The notes under the pieces are model-generated. The model ran no database searches. It was not told the origin of the DNA and worked only from the letters and a program-made list of their open reading frames with translations. Below are positions 52,737 to 63,757 of a DNA stretch of 64,000 nt, one piece after another. Source of the DNA: Halomonas llamarensis (GTDB lineage Bacteria; Pseudomonadota; Gammaproteobacteria; Pseudomonadales; Halomonadaceae); NCBI RefSeq assembly GCF_023555005.1, contig NZ_JAMJPJ010000002.1, positions 124,001 through 188,000 on the forward strand, read 5' to 3'. The translations under genes and the position numbers were made by a program. How positions within the stretch are numbered: the stretch's first letter is position 1; each line of letters opens with the position of its first letter.

Positions 52737-52921
52737 CGGCAATATCAAGTCGCTTACTGCCAGCACCATCGACCCAAGCCCGAGATTTTATTCGACGCAC
52801 TAGCCACCAGCTTGATAATGGGTTCATAGTCTCTCTTTGCTCTCTGTCATTTACGGATGAGAAACGCTGCGGCTGTTTTCGTTCATTCTGACTATCTACT
52901 CGCCATGTTGAGGTCACTTTA

Positions 52922-54898
52922 ATGCGCGGCTCACGTTTAGTTTCTCTGTTCAGGCTTGATCGCTGGGTACTGCAAGCAACCACGGTGCTAAGCATCGTGG
53001 CTCTAGGCGCGCCCAACAGCGCTTTTGCACTCTCTGATGACGACATGCGCAAGGCACTCGCCAATGCCCGCGATCAGCGCTGGGAGCGTATTGACCTTGA
53101 AGCGGTCGACGATCATATCTTAAGCGGCTACATCCACTACCATCGACTGCGCGGACAACTGCCTGCGGTACCCCCCGAACGCGTCAACGCCTATATCGAC
53201 ACCCACCGGGATTCGCCCTTGAGCAAGTGGCTCCGCGGCCAAACGATTTCCCAGTACGGAGAGGCCGAACAGTGGGCTGACCTTCGCGCAGTGGCTAAAG
53301 GCGAACCCAACGGCAGTGAGCGTCAGTGTTACTACTATACCGCGCTTTTGGAAACCAACCCCATCCGCGCGACTGAGGGTGGCCAAGCACTATGGAAAGT
53401 TGACCACTCGCAGCCAAGTGCCTGCGACACGCTTTTCAACCAGCTACGTGCTAATGGCGATATCGACGCCACCGCTATTTGGGAGCGCAAGATGCTCGCT
53501 TGGCAGGCCGACGAGACACGTTTAAAAAAGTACCTGGGTGGCTTACTCGATGATAACTGGCAGACAGCTAAAGAAACCGTAAGCAATACGGATGATGCCG
53601 CGGCGTTGCGCCAAGCGCCCGCCTGTCTTGGCCCCCGCTGCGCCGCCACTCCGAGTTTTTACCGCGCGGCTATGTGGCGTTTGATCCGTGAAGACACCGC
53701 TTCCGCCTTGGAGACGTGGCGTGAGATTGCCCCAGCGCTTACGTTACCCTATGACGTAGAGCACGCGATAGAAGAAGAGCTTGCGTTTTACGTTCTGGTA
53801 AGAGAAACGCCCGACTCATTAACGTGGGTTGACCGCCAGCTTACCCAGCTTGATAGCGAACGCGTTCTCGAGCTCCGTGTACGCCGGGCGCTTGGCCAGC
53901 GCCAGTGGGCTGATGCACTGCACTGGATTGCCGCCATGCCAAGCGAGCAGCAAGCTTCCAGCCGCTGGCAGTACTGGCTTGCCCGTGCCAACGAGCAGCT
54001 TGATAACCACAAGGCAGCACAAGCGCATTATCAAAACGCCGCGAGCGACCGCAGCTTTTACGGTTTTGCCGCCGCCGAGCGTATCAATCAGCCATTTAGC
54101 TTGAATTCAGCACAGTACCGGTTTGATAGCGCATCGCGCGAAACCGTGGCAGCACTGCCTGCCATCAAGCGCGCCGAGGCGCTGATGCGTATTGGCGAAA
54201 AAGGCTTAGCCAATAGCGAGTGGCTACATGCCGTACGCAACGCCACGCGTGAGCAGGCTCTTGCCATCGCAGACTACGCAGACCATCAGCAGTGGCACGC
54301 ACTGCTTGTGCAAACGACTATCGCCGGGGGCCTCTGGGATGCTCTTGAGTGGCGTTTCCCCCAAGCCTATTCGGAGCAGTTTTCGCACTGGGGTCGTTTA
54401 AGTGGCGTCGATCCTTACTTATTGATGGCGATTGCGCGCCGCGAGAGCGCATATAACCCCCAAGCACTATCCCCGGCTGGCGCGCGAGGGTTGATGCAGT
54501 TAATGCCTGGTACTGCGGCGCAAGTCAGCCGAGAGATCGGGCTCTCCGACCCTGGCCCGTATGGCGTGTTAGACCCCGAACTCAATATTCGCCTGGGCAG
54601 CACTTACTTGCGCGACAAACTTAAGCGTTATAGCGGTAACCGTTTGGCCGCTACTGCTGCCTACAACGCGGGGCCGAGCCGTGTCGACCGGTGGCTCGAA
54701 GAGCAAGGTGTGGAAGCCTTTGACCTTTTTGTCGAACGCATTCCTTATCGCGAAACCCGCGATTACGTTCAGGCCGTTCTAGCCTATCGGGTGATTTTTT
54801 CCGCGCTAGCAAAAGACGGCGATACCGCGCCTATTTCGCTACTCAATCCGGCTGAGCGACACGTGCGTTACGACGATTCACTGCTAGCCAGACACTAA
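52922..54898 (+). CDS. slt: Slt, soluble lytic murein transglycosylase
   Basis: Periplasmic enzyme that cleaves the glycan strand to 1,6-anhydro ends. It has 658 residues: a signal peptide (about 1-37, ending near SAFALS), a long helical U-shaped domain (about 38-480), and a C-terminal lysozyme-like domain with catalytic Glu508 in ARRESAYNP, then GARGLMQLMPGTA and AYNAGPSRVDRW. The start at 52922 is 317 bases from the divergent htpG start. Confidence 0.95.
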   Translation: MRGSRLVSLFRLDRWVLQATTVLSIVALGAPNSAFALSDDDMRKALANARDQRWERIDLEAVDDHILSGYIHYHRLRGQLPAVPPERVNAYIDTHRDSPLSKWLRGQTISQYGEAEQWADLRAVAKGEPNGSERQCYYYTALLETNPIRATEGGQALWKVDHSQPSACDTLFNQLRANGDIDATAIWERKMLAWQADETRLKKYLGGLLDDNWQTAKETVSNTDDAAALRQAPACLGPRCAATPSFYRAAMWRLIREDTASALETWREIAPALTLPYDVEHAIEEELAFYVLVRETPDSLTWVDRQLTQLDSERVLELRVRRALGQRQWADALHWIAAMPSEQQASSRWQYWLARANEQLDNHKAAQAHYQNAASDRSFYGFAAAERINQPFSLNSAQYRFDSASRETVAALPAIKRAEALMRIGEKGLANSEWLHAVRNATREQALAIADYADHQQWHALLVQTTIAGGLWDALEWRFPQAYSEQFSHWGRLSGVDPYLLMAIARRESAYNPQALSPAGARGLMQLMPGTAAQVSREIGLSDPGPYGVLDPELNIRLGSTYLRDKLKRYSGNRLAATAAYNAGPSRVDRWLEEQGVEAFDLFVERIPYRETRDYVQAVLAYRVIFSALAKDGDTAPISLLNPAERHVRYDDSLLARH

Positions 54899-54916
54899 GC
54901 ACTTTCACCGCAGCGC

Positions 54917-55573
54917 CTAAGCCGGGCGCTGTTCCAGCGCCAATTTGATACCAAATAGCACCAGCACACCGCCTGTGAGCCCATTAAGCCATTGGGCAAA
55001 GCGCGTACAGGCAAGCCACTTACTTGCCCCGCCGACCATCACCGCCACGCTGATTTGCCACAGATTGGCGACCACAAAGTGGACACTGGCAAGCCACAAC
55101 GATTTAAGCAGTGCCGGGTCGCTCGGGGCGATAAACTGCGGCAAAAATGCCATATAAAAGACAACCGTTTTCGGATTGAGCACATTGGAGAGCAGACCCT
55201 CTTTCATGGGCTGCCACCGAGGCACCGGCGAGCGTGACTGCAGCATGCCCTCTACCGGTAACCTCTGTCCGCTCCTCGCCGCCGCCAGACTTTTGATACC
55301 TAACCAAATCAAATACGCCGCCCCCAGCATTTTCAGCACTTGGAACGCCCATGCGGATTGCAGCAGAATGAACGAAATGCCCAGCGCTGAAATCGTGGCA
55401 TGCACAAACAACCCACAACAGATGGCTACGCTTGTTGCTACACCGTCCGCCACGCCACCGCGAGCCGTATTGCGAATCACCAGCAACGTATCCACACCGG
55501 GACTTAACGAAAGCAGCGTAATTGCGATCAAAAAAGGCCAAAACTGGCTATCGATAAAGCCCCACTCAACCAT
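54917..55573 (-). CDS. LysE/RhtB family amino acid exporter
   Basis: Inner membrane exporter of the LysE superfamily with about six hydrophobic helices in 218 residues. The SPGVDTLLVIRNTARGGVADG block near the N-terminus is typical of the RhtB branch. The substrate cannot be read from the sequence; members export homoserine, threonine, leucine, cysteine and similar molecules. It is convergent with slt (18-base gap) and divergent from the cold shock gene. No adjacent LysG-type regulator is present. Confidence 0.88.
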   Translation of the reverse strand: MVEWGFIDSQFWPFLIAITLLSLSPGVDTLLVIRNTARGGVADGVATSVAICCGLFVHATISALGISFILLQSAWAFQVLKMLGAAYLIWLGIKSLAAARSGQRLPVEGMLQSRSPVPRWQPMKEGLLSNVLNPKTVVFYMAFLPQFIAPSDPALLKSLWLASVHFVVANLWQISVAVMVGGASKWLACTRFAQWLNGLTGGVLVLFGIKLALEQRPA

Positions 55574-55685
55574 CTTGCTACCCCACTTGATAGACTATTG
55601 GATGTTACTTTTTGCTGCTGCCAACATACCGCTTTCGGTTGATGAAAGCAGCTTTCTCCTCATGCAAAATTCATGGAGTAAGTGC

Positions 55686-55714
55686 TGGACGTCTGTTTTT
55701 TTTGCATCTACATT
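55686..55714 (+). promoter_or_regulatory. Candidate promoter of the cold shock gene
   Basis: TGGACG (55686-55691) and TACATT (55709-55714) are 17 bases apart, 63 bases before the ATG. The leader would be about 55 bases, much shorter than that of E. coli cspA, and I see no cold box. Confidence 0.4.
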
Positions 55715-55776
55715 GTAAATAGCGAGCAGGCAAACGCGTTGTTCGCATTACTATTAAGCAAGTAAGGAACTCGATA

Positions 55777-55980
55777 ATGGCAACTGGTACAGTTAAGTGG
55801 TTTAACGATACGAAAGGTTACGGCTTCATCTCACCAGATGATGGCGGCGACGATCTGTTTGTCCACTTCTCCGAAATTCAGGCTGAAGGCTTTAAGTCTT
55901 TACAAGATGGACAAAAAGTGGCTTTTGAAGTCACCCAAGGCAAAAAAGGCCTTCAGGCCTCCAATATCCGCCCTGAATAA
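55777..55980 (+). CDS. Cold shock domain protein (CspA family)
   Basis: Single-stranded nucleic acid-binding protein of 67 residues with one cold shock domain. The RNP1 motif is [10 protein letters not shown] and RNP2 is [10 protein letters not shown]. It can act as an RNA chaperone and antiterminator. The family has many paralogues and the sequence does not tell which are cold-induced. AAGGA precedes the ATG, and a strong terminator follows at 56026-56050. Confidence 0.95.
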   Translation: MATGTVKWFNDTKGYGFISPDDGGDDLFVHFSEIQAEGFKSLQDGQKVAFEVTQGKKGLQASNIRPE

Positions 55981-56014
55981 GCGCAGTTACTAATTCTGCG
56001 TAAAACCTGCGGAA

Positions 56015-56050
56015 GAAAAAATGCTCAGGCCCGCATCTGCGGGCCTGTTT
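56015..56050. terminator. Bidirectional terminator between the cold shock gene and a lipoprotein gene
   Basis: CAGGCCCGC (56026-56034) and GCGGGCCTG (56039-56047) form a perfect nine-pair stem with a four-base loop. TTT follows on the plus strand, and a six-T run lies at 56016-56021 on the minus strand after a few bases, so it can serve both convergent genes. Confidence 0.8.
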
Positions 56051-56074
56051 ACGTTTAAACTCACCTTTCACCCT

Positions 56075-56848
56075 TTATGGCGACTTGCCTTTGACAGAGG
56101 CTTCCCCGCTCTCACCCGTGGTATCAACGCTATTCTCTTCCACCATCGACTCTTGGGTTACCGGGTTTTCTTCTTCTAACTCTTGAAATTGCTCGTCTAA
56201 GCGCTGCTGCGCCTCTTCAAAGCGGCGTTCGGTTTCTTCGATCATAGCTTGAACATCATCTTCGCCTAATTCTCCCTCCTGCTGAATGGAATCAGGAAAA
56301 CTACTATCGGGTAGTTCCATGTCGGTTTCCCAATCCGTTGAAACATCCTCCTCTAGCTTATCGAGATCTAACTCTTCAGCGGTCAGCGCCTCTGCCTGGT
56401 TTTCGACTTCTTTGAACTGCTCGTCTAAGCGCTGTTGTGCCTCGTTAAAACGGCGTTCCGTCTCGGCAATAACGTCATCCACGTCTGAAGACGTTACCTC
56501 ACCTGGCAGCCCATCTTCTTCTAGCGTTTCTGAAGGATCAGCGGATAGCGTATCTTCATCTGCCTGAACATCTTCGGCGGTCATTGCCTGCGTTTCTTCG
56601 CGAGCCTCTTTCTCTTGCTCCGCTTGAGTCGAGGGCCCAGTTTGCGTGTTCTGCTCAACTTGCGTCGGCTGCTCGGAGGACTCCTCAACTTCTTTGTTAT
56701 TCGACGCTGCGGCATTGTCTTGCTCTGCCCTCTCACTTACGGTTGCGCCATCTTCCGGGACAGAATTCGACGCTTCTTCACTCTCCCCACACGCATTTAG
56801 CAGCAGTGCCGCTGCCATGAGCGTAGGGATCCAAAACCGGTTTGCCAT
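56075..56848 (-). CDS. Unrecognised acidic lipoprotein with a duplicated helical repeat
   Basis: I do not recognise this family. The 257-residue product has a lipoprotein signal with lipobox LLNAC and Cys20 as the lipidated residue. Nearly all of the mature chain is Glu-, Asp-, Gln- and Ser-rich with no hydrophobic core, so much of it is probably disordered. Two 29-residue segments (122-150 and 198-226) share AETERRFNEAQQRLDEQF and EETERRFEEAQQRLDEQF, with heptad-like spacing that suggests short coiled coils. It is convergent with the cold shock gene and 139 bases downstream of pepN. A cell-wall-spanning or partner-binding envelope role is possible but speculative. Confidence 0.75.
   Translation of the reverse strand: MANRFWIPTLMAAALLLNACGESEEASNSVPEDGATVSERAEQDNAAASNNKEVEESSEQPTQVEQNTQTGPSTQAEQEKEAREETQAMTAEDVQADEDTLSADPSETLEEDGLPGEVTSSDVDDVIAETERRFNEAQQRLDEQFKEVENQAEALTAEELDLDKLEEDVSTDWETDMELPDSSFPDSIQQEGELGEDDVQAMIEETERRFEEAQQRLDEQFQELEEENPVTQESMVEENSVDTTGESGEASVKGKSP
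56171..56257 (-). repeat. Helical repeat copy 2 inside the acidic lipoprotein gene
   Basis: Encodes residues 198-226 and shares most residues with copy 1 at 56399-56485. The DNA differs mainly at third positions and a few codons, which points to an old duplication under protein-level selection. Confidence 0.7.
56399..56485 (-). repeat. Helical repeat copy 1 inside the acidic lipoprotein gene
   Basis: Encodes residues 122-150 and is the partner of copy 2 at 56171-56257, separated by about 47 residues of acidic spacer. Confidence 0.7.
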
Positions 56849-56987
56849 TACGCTTGTCTCCTTCCGTATTAAGTCACGCGATGTTTTCGCGTCACACTAT
56901 TTGCCTGCATTATGTTCAAGCACTCTTTCCCTCTAGATTTTGTGGAACCAGTAGCGGGGCTCGCCAAGGTGCCGTGATGCTAGCCGC

Positions 56988-59618
56988 CTACGCGAGCGCC
57001 TTTTCCACCACTTCATAAACGTTTGACGATAACGGCTGCGCTTTAATCCGTTCTAACTGTTCGTGCATCAACGCCTGACGTTTTTCATCAAAGCGCTGCC
57101 AGCGAGTTAGCGGTGTAATCAAGCGAGCGGCGATTTCCGGGTTTAAGCGATTAAGCTCAATGACTACGTCTGCCAATAGCGCATAACCGGCACCATCCAG
57201 ACGGTGAAAGTTAATACGGTTTTGGGCAAAAGCCCCGATCAACGCGCGCACCTTATTAGGGTTCTTGAGAGAAAAGGCAGGATGCTGCATCAGGTGCTTC
57301 ACCCGTTCCAGCGCATCCTCCTGAGGACGCGTAACCTGAAGGGTAAACCACTGATCCATCACCAGCGGGTCGGTAGCCCACTTTTCACCAAACGCCTTCA
57401 GCGCTGGAGAGGCGAGATCATCGCGGTCGCTATGCACCAGCAAGGTCAAAGCGTGGCGCACGTCGGTCATATTGTGCTCGGCCTCAAATTGCGTCTGGCA
57501 GAACGCAATCGCTTGCTCATCCTCAATCGACATGAGATATGACAACGCCACGTTTTTGAGACTGCGCTGACCAATTTGCTCAGGCGTTGGCGCATAACAC
57601 TCATTAGACTGATTCGCCTCATAAACGGCGATAAACTCATCGCGTAGCGCCATGGCCAGCGACTGGCGCACAAATTCTCGGGCGGCATGAATGGCATCGA
57701 TATCCACCAGCGGCTGCTGCTCAGCGATATAAGCTTCAGTAGGCAACGCCAACATCTCCGCAAGCACCGCTTTGTCATCGGTTGGACTGGTGAGCAGTGC
57801 GCGATAGGCGTCTGTTACGCGGCTATCCATCACTTTTTCCACACCGTTACGGTGGGCCGCAATCAAATCATCCAAAGCAAGCATCGCTAATCGCTGGCCA
57901 GCATCCCAACGGTTGAACCCGTCGCTATCGTGTGTCAACAAAAAGGCCAAATCTTCTCGCGAATATGGGAAGTGTATCTTCACGGGCGCGGAGAAATGGC
58001 GCAGCAGTGATGGTACAGGTGCCTCCGCAACGTCAGTAAATACAAAAGTCTGCTCATCTTCGCGCAAATGCACAACGGTATCTTTACCCTGCTTTTCACC
58101 ATCAAGCGTCAGTGTCAGATCTTGCCCTGATTTAGTCCCGACAAGCCCCATGCGCACCGGGATATGCAGTGACTCTTTATCCGTTTGGCCAGGCGTCGCC
58201 GGCGTGCGCTGACGCAATGTTAGGTGATATGTTGCTTGGGCGTAATCGTATTCGCCGTGGGCATCGATTTCTGGCGTACCGGCCTGTTCATACCAGCGCA
58301 TAAACTGGCCGAGGTCCACACCCGAGCCCTCTTCCATGCAGGTGATGAAGTCTTCAATCGTCACGGCTTGACCGTCAAAGCGCGAGAAGTAAAGATCGCT
58401 ACCGTGGCGAAACGCTTCCCAGCCAACCAGGTTGCGAAGCATCCGTACGATCTCGGCGCCTTTTTCATAGATCGTGAGCGTGTAGAAATTGGTGATCTCG
58501 ATGTAATGATCCGGCCGTACCGGGTGTGCGGTGGGGCCAGCGTCTTCGGCAAACTGCGCGGTACGAAAGAACGACACGTCTTGGATACGTTTGACTGGCG
58601 CCGAGTTGGTATCCGCAGTAAAACACTGGTCGCGGAAGACCGTAAAGCCCTCTTTTAATGAGAGCTGAAACCAGTCGCGGCAGGTCACGCGATTACCCGA
58701 CCAGTTGTGAAAGTACTCGTGCGCCACGATGCCTTCCACCTGCTGATATGCCGCATCGGTGGCGGTATCAGGGTGGGTAAGCACCGCCGCCGAGTTAAAA
58801 ATGTTGAGCCCCTTATTTTCCATGGCGCCCATATTGAAGTCGTTGACGGCGACAATCATGAAAAGATCCAGATCATACTCGCGACCATACGTCTCTTCGT
58901 CCCACGTCATTGCGCGCTTGAGCGAGGCCATAGCGTGATCGGTCTTCGCCACGTTTTCCGCTTCTACCCATAACTGCAGCGTTACCTTACGGCCATTCAT
59001 GGTGGTGAAGTAATCTTCAATTTTGTTTAAATCACCGGCCACTAGGGCAAAGAGATAGCAGGGCTTAGGATGCGGGTCTTCCCAAGTAACAAAGTGACGA
59101 TTGCCTTCCAGTTCGCCCTGCTCTACCGGGTTGCCATTGGCCAGCAGCACCGGCTCGCGGGTTTTATCGCCGATCACAGTGACGCGAAATGTTGCCATGA
59201 CATCAGGACGATCCGGGTAATAGGTAATGCGGCGAAACCCTTCCGCCTCGCACTGGGTGCAGTACATGCCGCTGGATTGGTACAGCCCTTCTAGCGCCTT
59301 ATTGGCTTCTGGCGCGAGCGTGACCTCACTCTCCAAGGTAAACGCTGAAGGGGGGTTATCAATGCTCAGGCCTTGCCCATCAACGCGATAGGTGCTCTCA
59401 TCCAGCATTTTACCGTCAATCGCAAGAGACGTTAGCGTCAGCTGTTCGCCGTTAAGGAATAGCGGCGTGGCGGCATCAACGTCCGGGTGACGCTCAAGGG
59501 ATAAGCGCGCTTTGACACGCGTTTGGGCGGGGTCAAGATCAAACGTCAGCTCGGTATGGGTAACCCGATAAGTGGGCGGCTGGTAGTCGCTAAGATAAAC
59601 CGGCTGGGGGGCGGACAT
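56988..59618 (-). CDS. pepN: PepN, aminopeptidase N (M1 family)
   Basis: Cytoplasmic zinc aminopeptidase with broad specificity. From the ATG at 59618 (AAGGAG upstream) it has 876 residues; the frame is open 60 codons more but that part is unlike the family. The exopeptidase motif GAMEN is present. Zinc ligands are His300 and His304 in HEYFH, with catalytic Glu301 and the third ligand Glu323 eighteen residues after the motif, as in all M1 enzymes. A long helical C-terminal domain follows. Confidence 0.97.
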   Translation of the reverse strand: MSAPQPVYLSDYQPPTYRVTHTELTFDLDPAQTRVKARLSLERHPDVDAATPLFLNGEQLTLTSLAIDGKMLDESTYRVDGQGLSIDNPPSAFTLESEVTLAPEANKALEGLYQSSGMYCTQCEAEGFRRITYYPDRPDVMATFRVTVIGDKTREPVLLANGNPVEQGELEGNRHFVTWEDPHPKPCYLFALVAGDLNKIEDYFTTMNGRKVTLQLWVEAENVAKTDHAMASLKRAMTWDEETYGREYDLDLFMIVAVNDFNMGAMENKGLNIFNSAAVLTHPDTATDAAYQQVEGIVAHEYFHNWSGNRVTCRDWFQLSLKEGFTVFRDQCFTADTNSAPVKRIQDVSFFRTAQFAEDAGPTAHPVRPDHYIEITNFYTLTIYEKGAEIVRMLRNLVGWEAFRHGSDLYFSRFDGQAVTIEDFITCMEEGSGVDLGQFMRWYEQAGTPEIDAHGEYDYAQATYHLTLRQRTPATPGQTDKESLHIPVRMGLVGTKSGQDLTLTLDGEKQGKDTVVHLREDEQTFVFTDVAEAPVPSLLRHFSAPVKIHFPYSREDLAFLLTHDSDGFNRWDAGQRLAMLALDDLIAAHRNGVEKVMDSRVTDAYRALLTSPTDDKAVLAEMLALPTEAYIAEQQPLVDIDAIHAAREFVRQSLAMALRDEFIAVYEANQSNECYAPTPEQIGQRSLKNVALSYLMSIEDEQAIAFCQTQFEAEHNMTDVRHALTLLVHSDRDDLASPALKAFGEKWATDPLVMDQWFTLQVTRPQEDALERVKHLMQHPAFSLKNPNKVRALIGAFAQNRINFHRLDGAGYALLADVVIELNRLNPEIAARLITPLTRWQRFDEKRQALMHEQLERIKAQPLSSNVYEVVEKALA

Positions 59619-59712
59619 GATGCATGACTCCTTGTTAAAAGCAGCTTTAGATGTAAGCGTTAAATGACAGCGCGGCGCAGGCCAGTCACGAATTAATCGT
59701 ACTGGTAGCGCG

Positions 59713-60198
59713 TTAATCGCGAAAATTATCAAACTGCAGCGGCAAATCGGGTCCCTCTTCACTTCTAAGTAGCGCCATAATGCCTTGCAAGTCGTCACGC
59801 TTTTTACCCGTCACACGAACTTTTTCGCCTTGAATTTGCGCTTGCACCTTGGCTTTGCTCGCTTTGATGCGTTTAACGATATCTTTTGCTTCTGCCGCAT
59901 CTAGCCCTTGCTTAAGCGCCACCGTTTGTCGCGCTTTGACACCGGAAAGCTCCGGCTCATTGGCATCCATGCAGCGTGCATCAATCCCGCGGGCAATCAA
60001 TCGGTTGCGAAGAACATCAAGCATCTGCTTAAGCTGGAAATCGACGTCGGCTTCAAGGTGAACGCTATCGCCTTCAAGACGAAAGTTGGCATCAACGCCT
60101 TTGAAATCGAAACGCGACTGAACCTCGCGGTTAGCTTGGTCGACCGCGTTGGTAGCTTCGTGTTGGTCGAACTCGGACACAATATCAAACGAGGGCAT
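59713..60198 (-). CDS. yajQ: YajQ family nucleotide-binding protein
   Basis: YajQ/UPF0234 protein of 161 residues with two ferredoxin-like domains. Members bind nucleotides or RNA; a Xanthomonas homologue binds cyclic di-GMP and acts with a LysR-type regulator. Family blocks are MPSFDIVSEFD, AVDQANREVQSRFDFKG and the terminal DLPLQFDNFRD. It is 94 bases upstream of pepN on the same strand. Its biological role here cannot be told from sequence. Confidence 0.93.
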   Translation of the reverse strand: MPSFDIVSEFDQHEATNAVDQANREVQSRFDFKGVDANFRLEGDSVHLEADVDFQLKQMLDVLRNRLIARGIDARCMDANEPELSGVKARQTVALKQGLDAAEAKDIVKRIKASKAKVQAQIQGEKVRVTGKKRDDLQGIMALLRSEEGPDLPLQFDNFRD

Positions 60199-60423
60199 AT
60201 GGCAATTCCTGAATAAAGATAGCCAACCATTCTAGAGCAGCTACCCGCTTATCTGCCAATCTTCTCATCCACTGTCTTGATAATGAAAAAGTTTTATTAG
60301 ACAAATATTTTATAACCAGAGCAAAAACGAGGAATTTTCTATACAAAACCTCTCTATCTGGATGCATTTCCATCCCAGCCTGATGCATACTGGCCGTCAA
60401 TTTTCACCTCTAGGAGTCAGAAC

Positions 60424-61023
60424 ATGAGTGATCGTGATTCGCGCCACAAAGCGTCAATGCAAAAACTCAAAACCCACATCGATGAAAAAGTCGCCAATGC
60501 TAACGAGCAGCGCGGATTACTGCTCATTAATACCGGCAACGGAAAGGGCAAAACTACTGCCGCGTGGGGGACCGTTACGCGCGCACTGGGTTATGACTAC
60601 AAGGTGGGCGTAGTGCAGTTCATTAAAGGCTTATGGGAATGCGGTGAGCGCAACCGCCTGGAAGACGACGCCAACCTTCAGGTAGCTATCATGGCAACCG
60701 GCTTTACCTGGGATACTCAAAACCGCGAAGAAGACACTCGCGCTTGCCAAGAGGTTTGGCAAGAGGCCGCCCGCATGTTGTCAGATCCCAGCGTTTATCT
60801 CGTGGTACTCGATGAGATCACCTACATGCTGAAGTTTGGCTACTTGGATGTCGAGACGGTTAAACAAGCGCTAGAAAATCGCCCACACGAGCAAACGGTC
60901 ATCATTACCGGGCGAAACGCTCATCGAGACCTGATGGCAATGGCGGATACCGTGACGGAAATGCAGGAAGTGCGCCATGCCTTCAATAACGGTATTCAGG
61001 CACGGCGCGGCATCGATTACTGA
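60424..61023 (+). CDS. cobO: CobO/BtuR, corrinoid adenosyltransferase
   Basis: Transfers the adenosyl group of ATP to cob(I)alamin or its precursors. The 199-residue protein has the P-loop GNGKGKTT at 38-45, VVQFIKGLWECGE, VLDEITYMLKFGYLD and ITGRNAHRDLM, as in BtuR. The ATG follows a CTAGGAG site. It stands alone: no other cobalamin genes are in the window, so salvage adenosylation is as likely as synthesis. The 225-base upstream gap is AT-rich around 60282-60335 and lacks a recognisable cobalamin riboswitch. Confidence 0.94.
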   Translation: MSDRDSRHKASMQKLKTHIDEKVANANEQRGLLLINTGNGKGKTTAAWGTVTRALGYDYKVGVVQFIKGLWECGERNRLEDDANLQVAIMATGFTWDTQNREEDTRACQEVWQEAARMLSDPSVYLVVLDEITYMLKFGYLDVETVKQALENRPHEQTVIITGRNAHRDLMAMADTVTEMQEVRHAFNNGIQARRGIDY

Positions 61024-61051
61024 GGCTCGGCTAGCGTACGACAAGCAAGCG

Positions 61052-63537
<2,486 letters not shown>

Positions 63538-63654
63538 ATGAACAATCCTGCGAGACGACAATATAAAGCCTCGGTACAAGCGACAAAAATTAGACGTCAA
63601 GAAACGGGCCACAAAAAGCCTGAGTCGACAAATCTAAGCCACGGAAACCGGGCC

Positions 63655-63680
63655 ACAAAAAAACCGGGCATCGCCCGGTT
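63655..63680 (-). terminator. Rho-independent terminator after hflC
   Basis: On the minus strand AACCGGGC and GCCCGGTT form an eight-pair stem with a three-base loop, followed by a run of T. It lies about 77 bases after the hflC stop and would separate hflC from hisZ-purA. Confidence 0.85.
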
Positions 63681-63757
63681 AACGAAGTTTACCATGTTTG
63701 CCGCTCGGGTGAACCCCGCAATAAAGGTCCACCCGGTACAGACAACGCTATGCAATG

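Noticed and set aside
59619-59798. N-terminal extension of PepN by 60 residues
   Set aside because: It is unlike M1 aminopeptidases, runs into the end of yajQ, and the ATG at 59618 has AAGGAG upstream.
60199-60423. Possible cobalamin riboswitch upstream of cobO
   Set aside because: No B12 box or expected conserved helices could be recognised; only an AT-rich tract and a normal ribosome site are visible.
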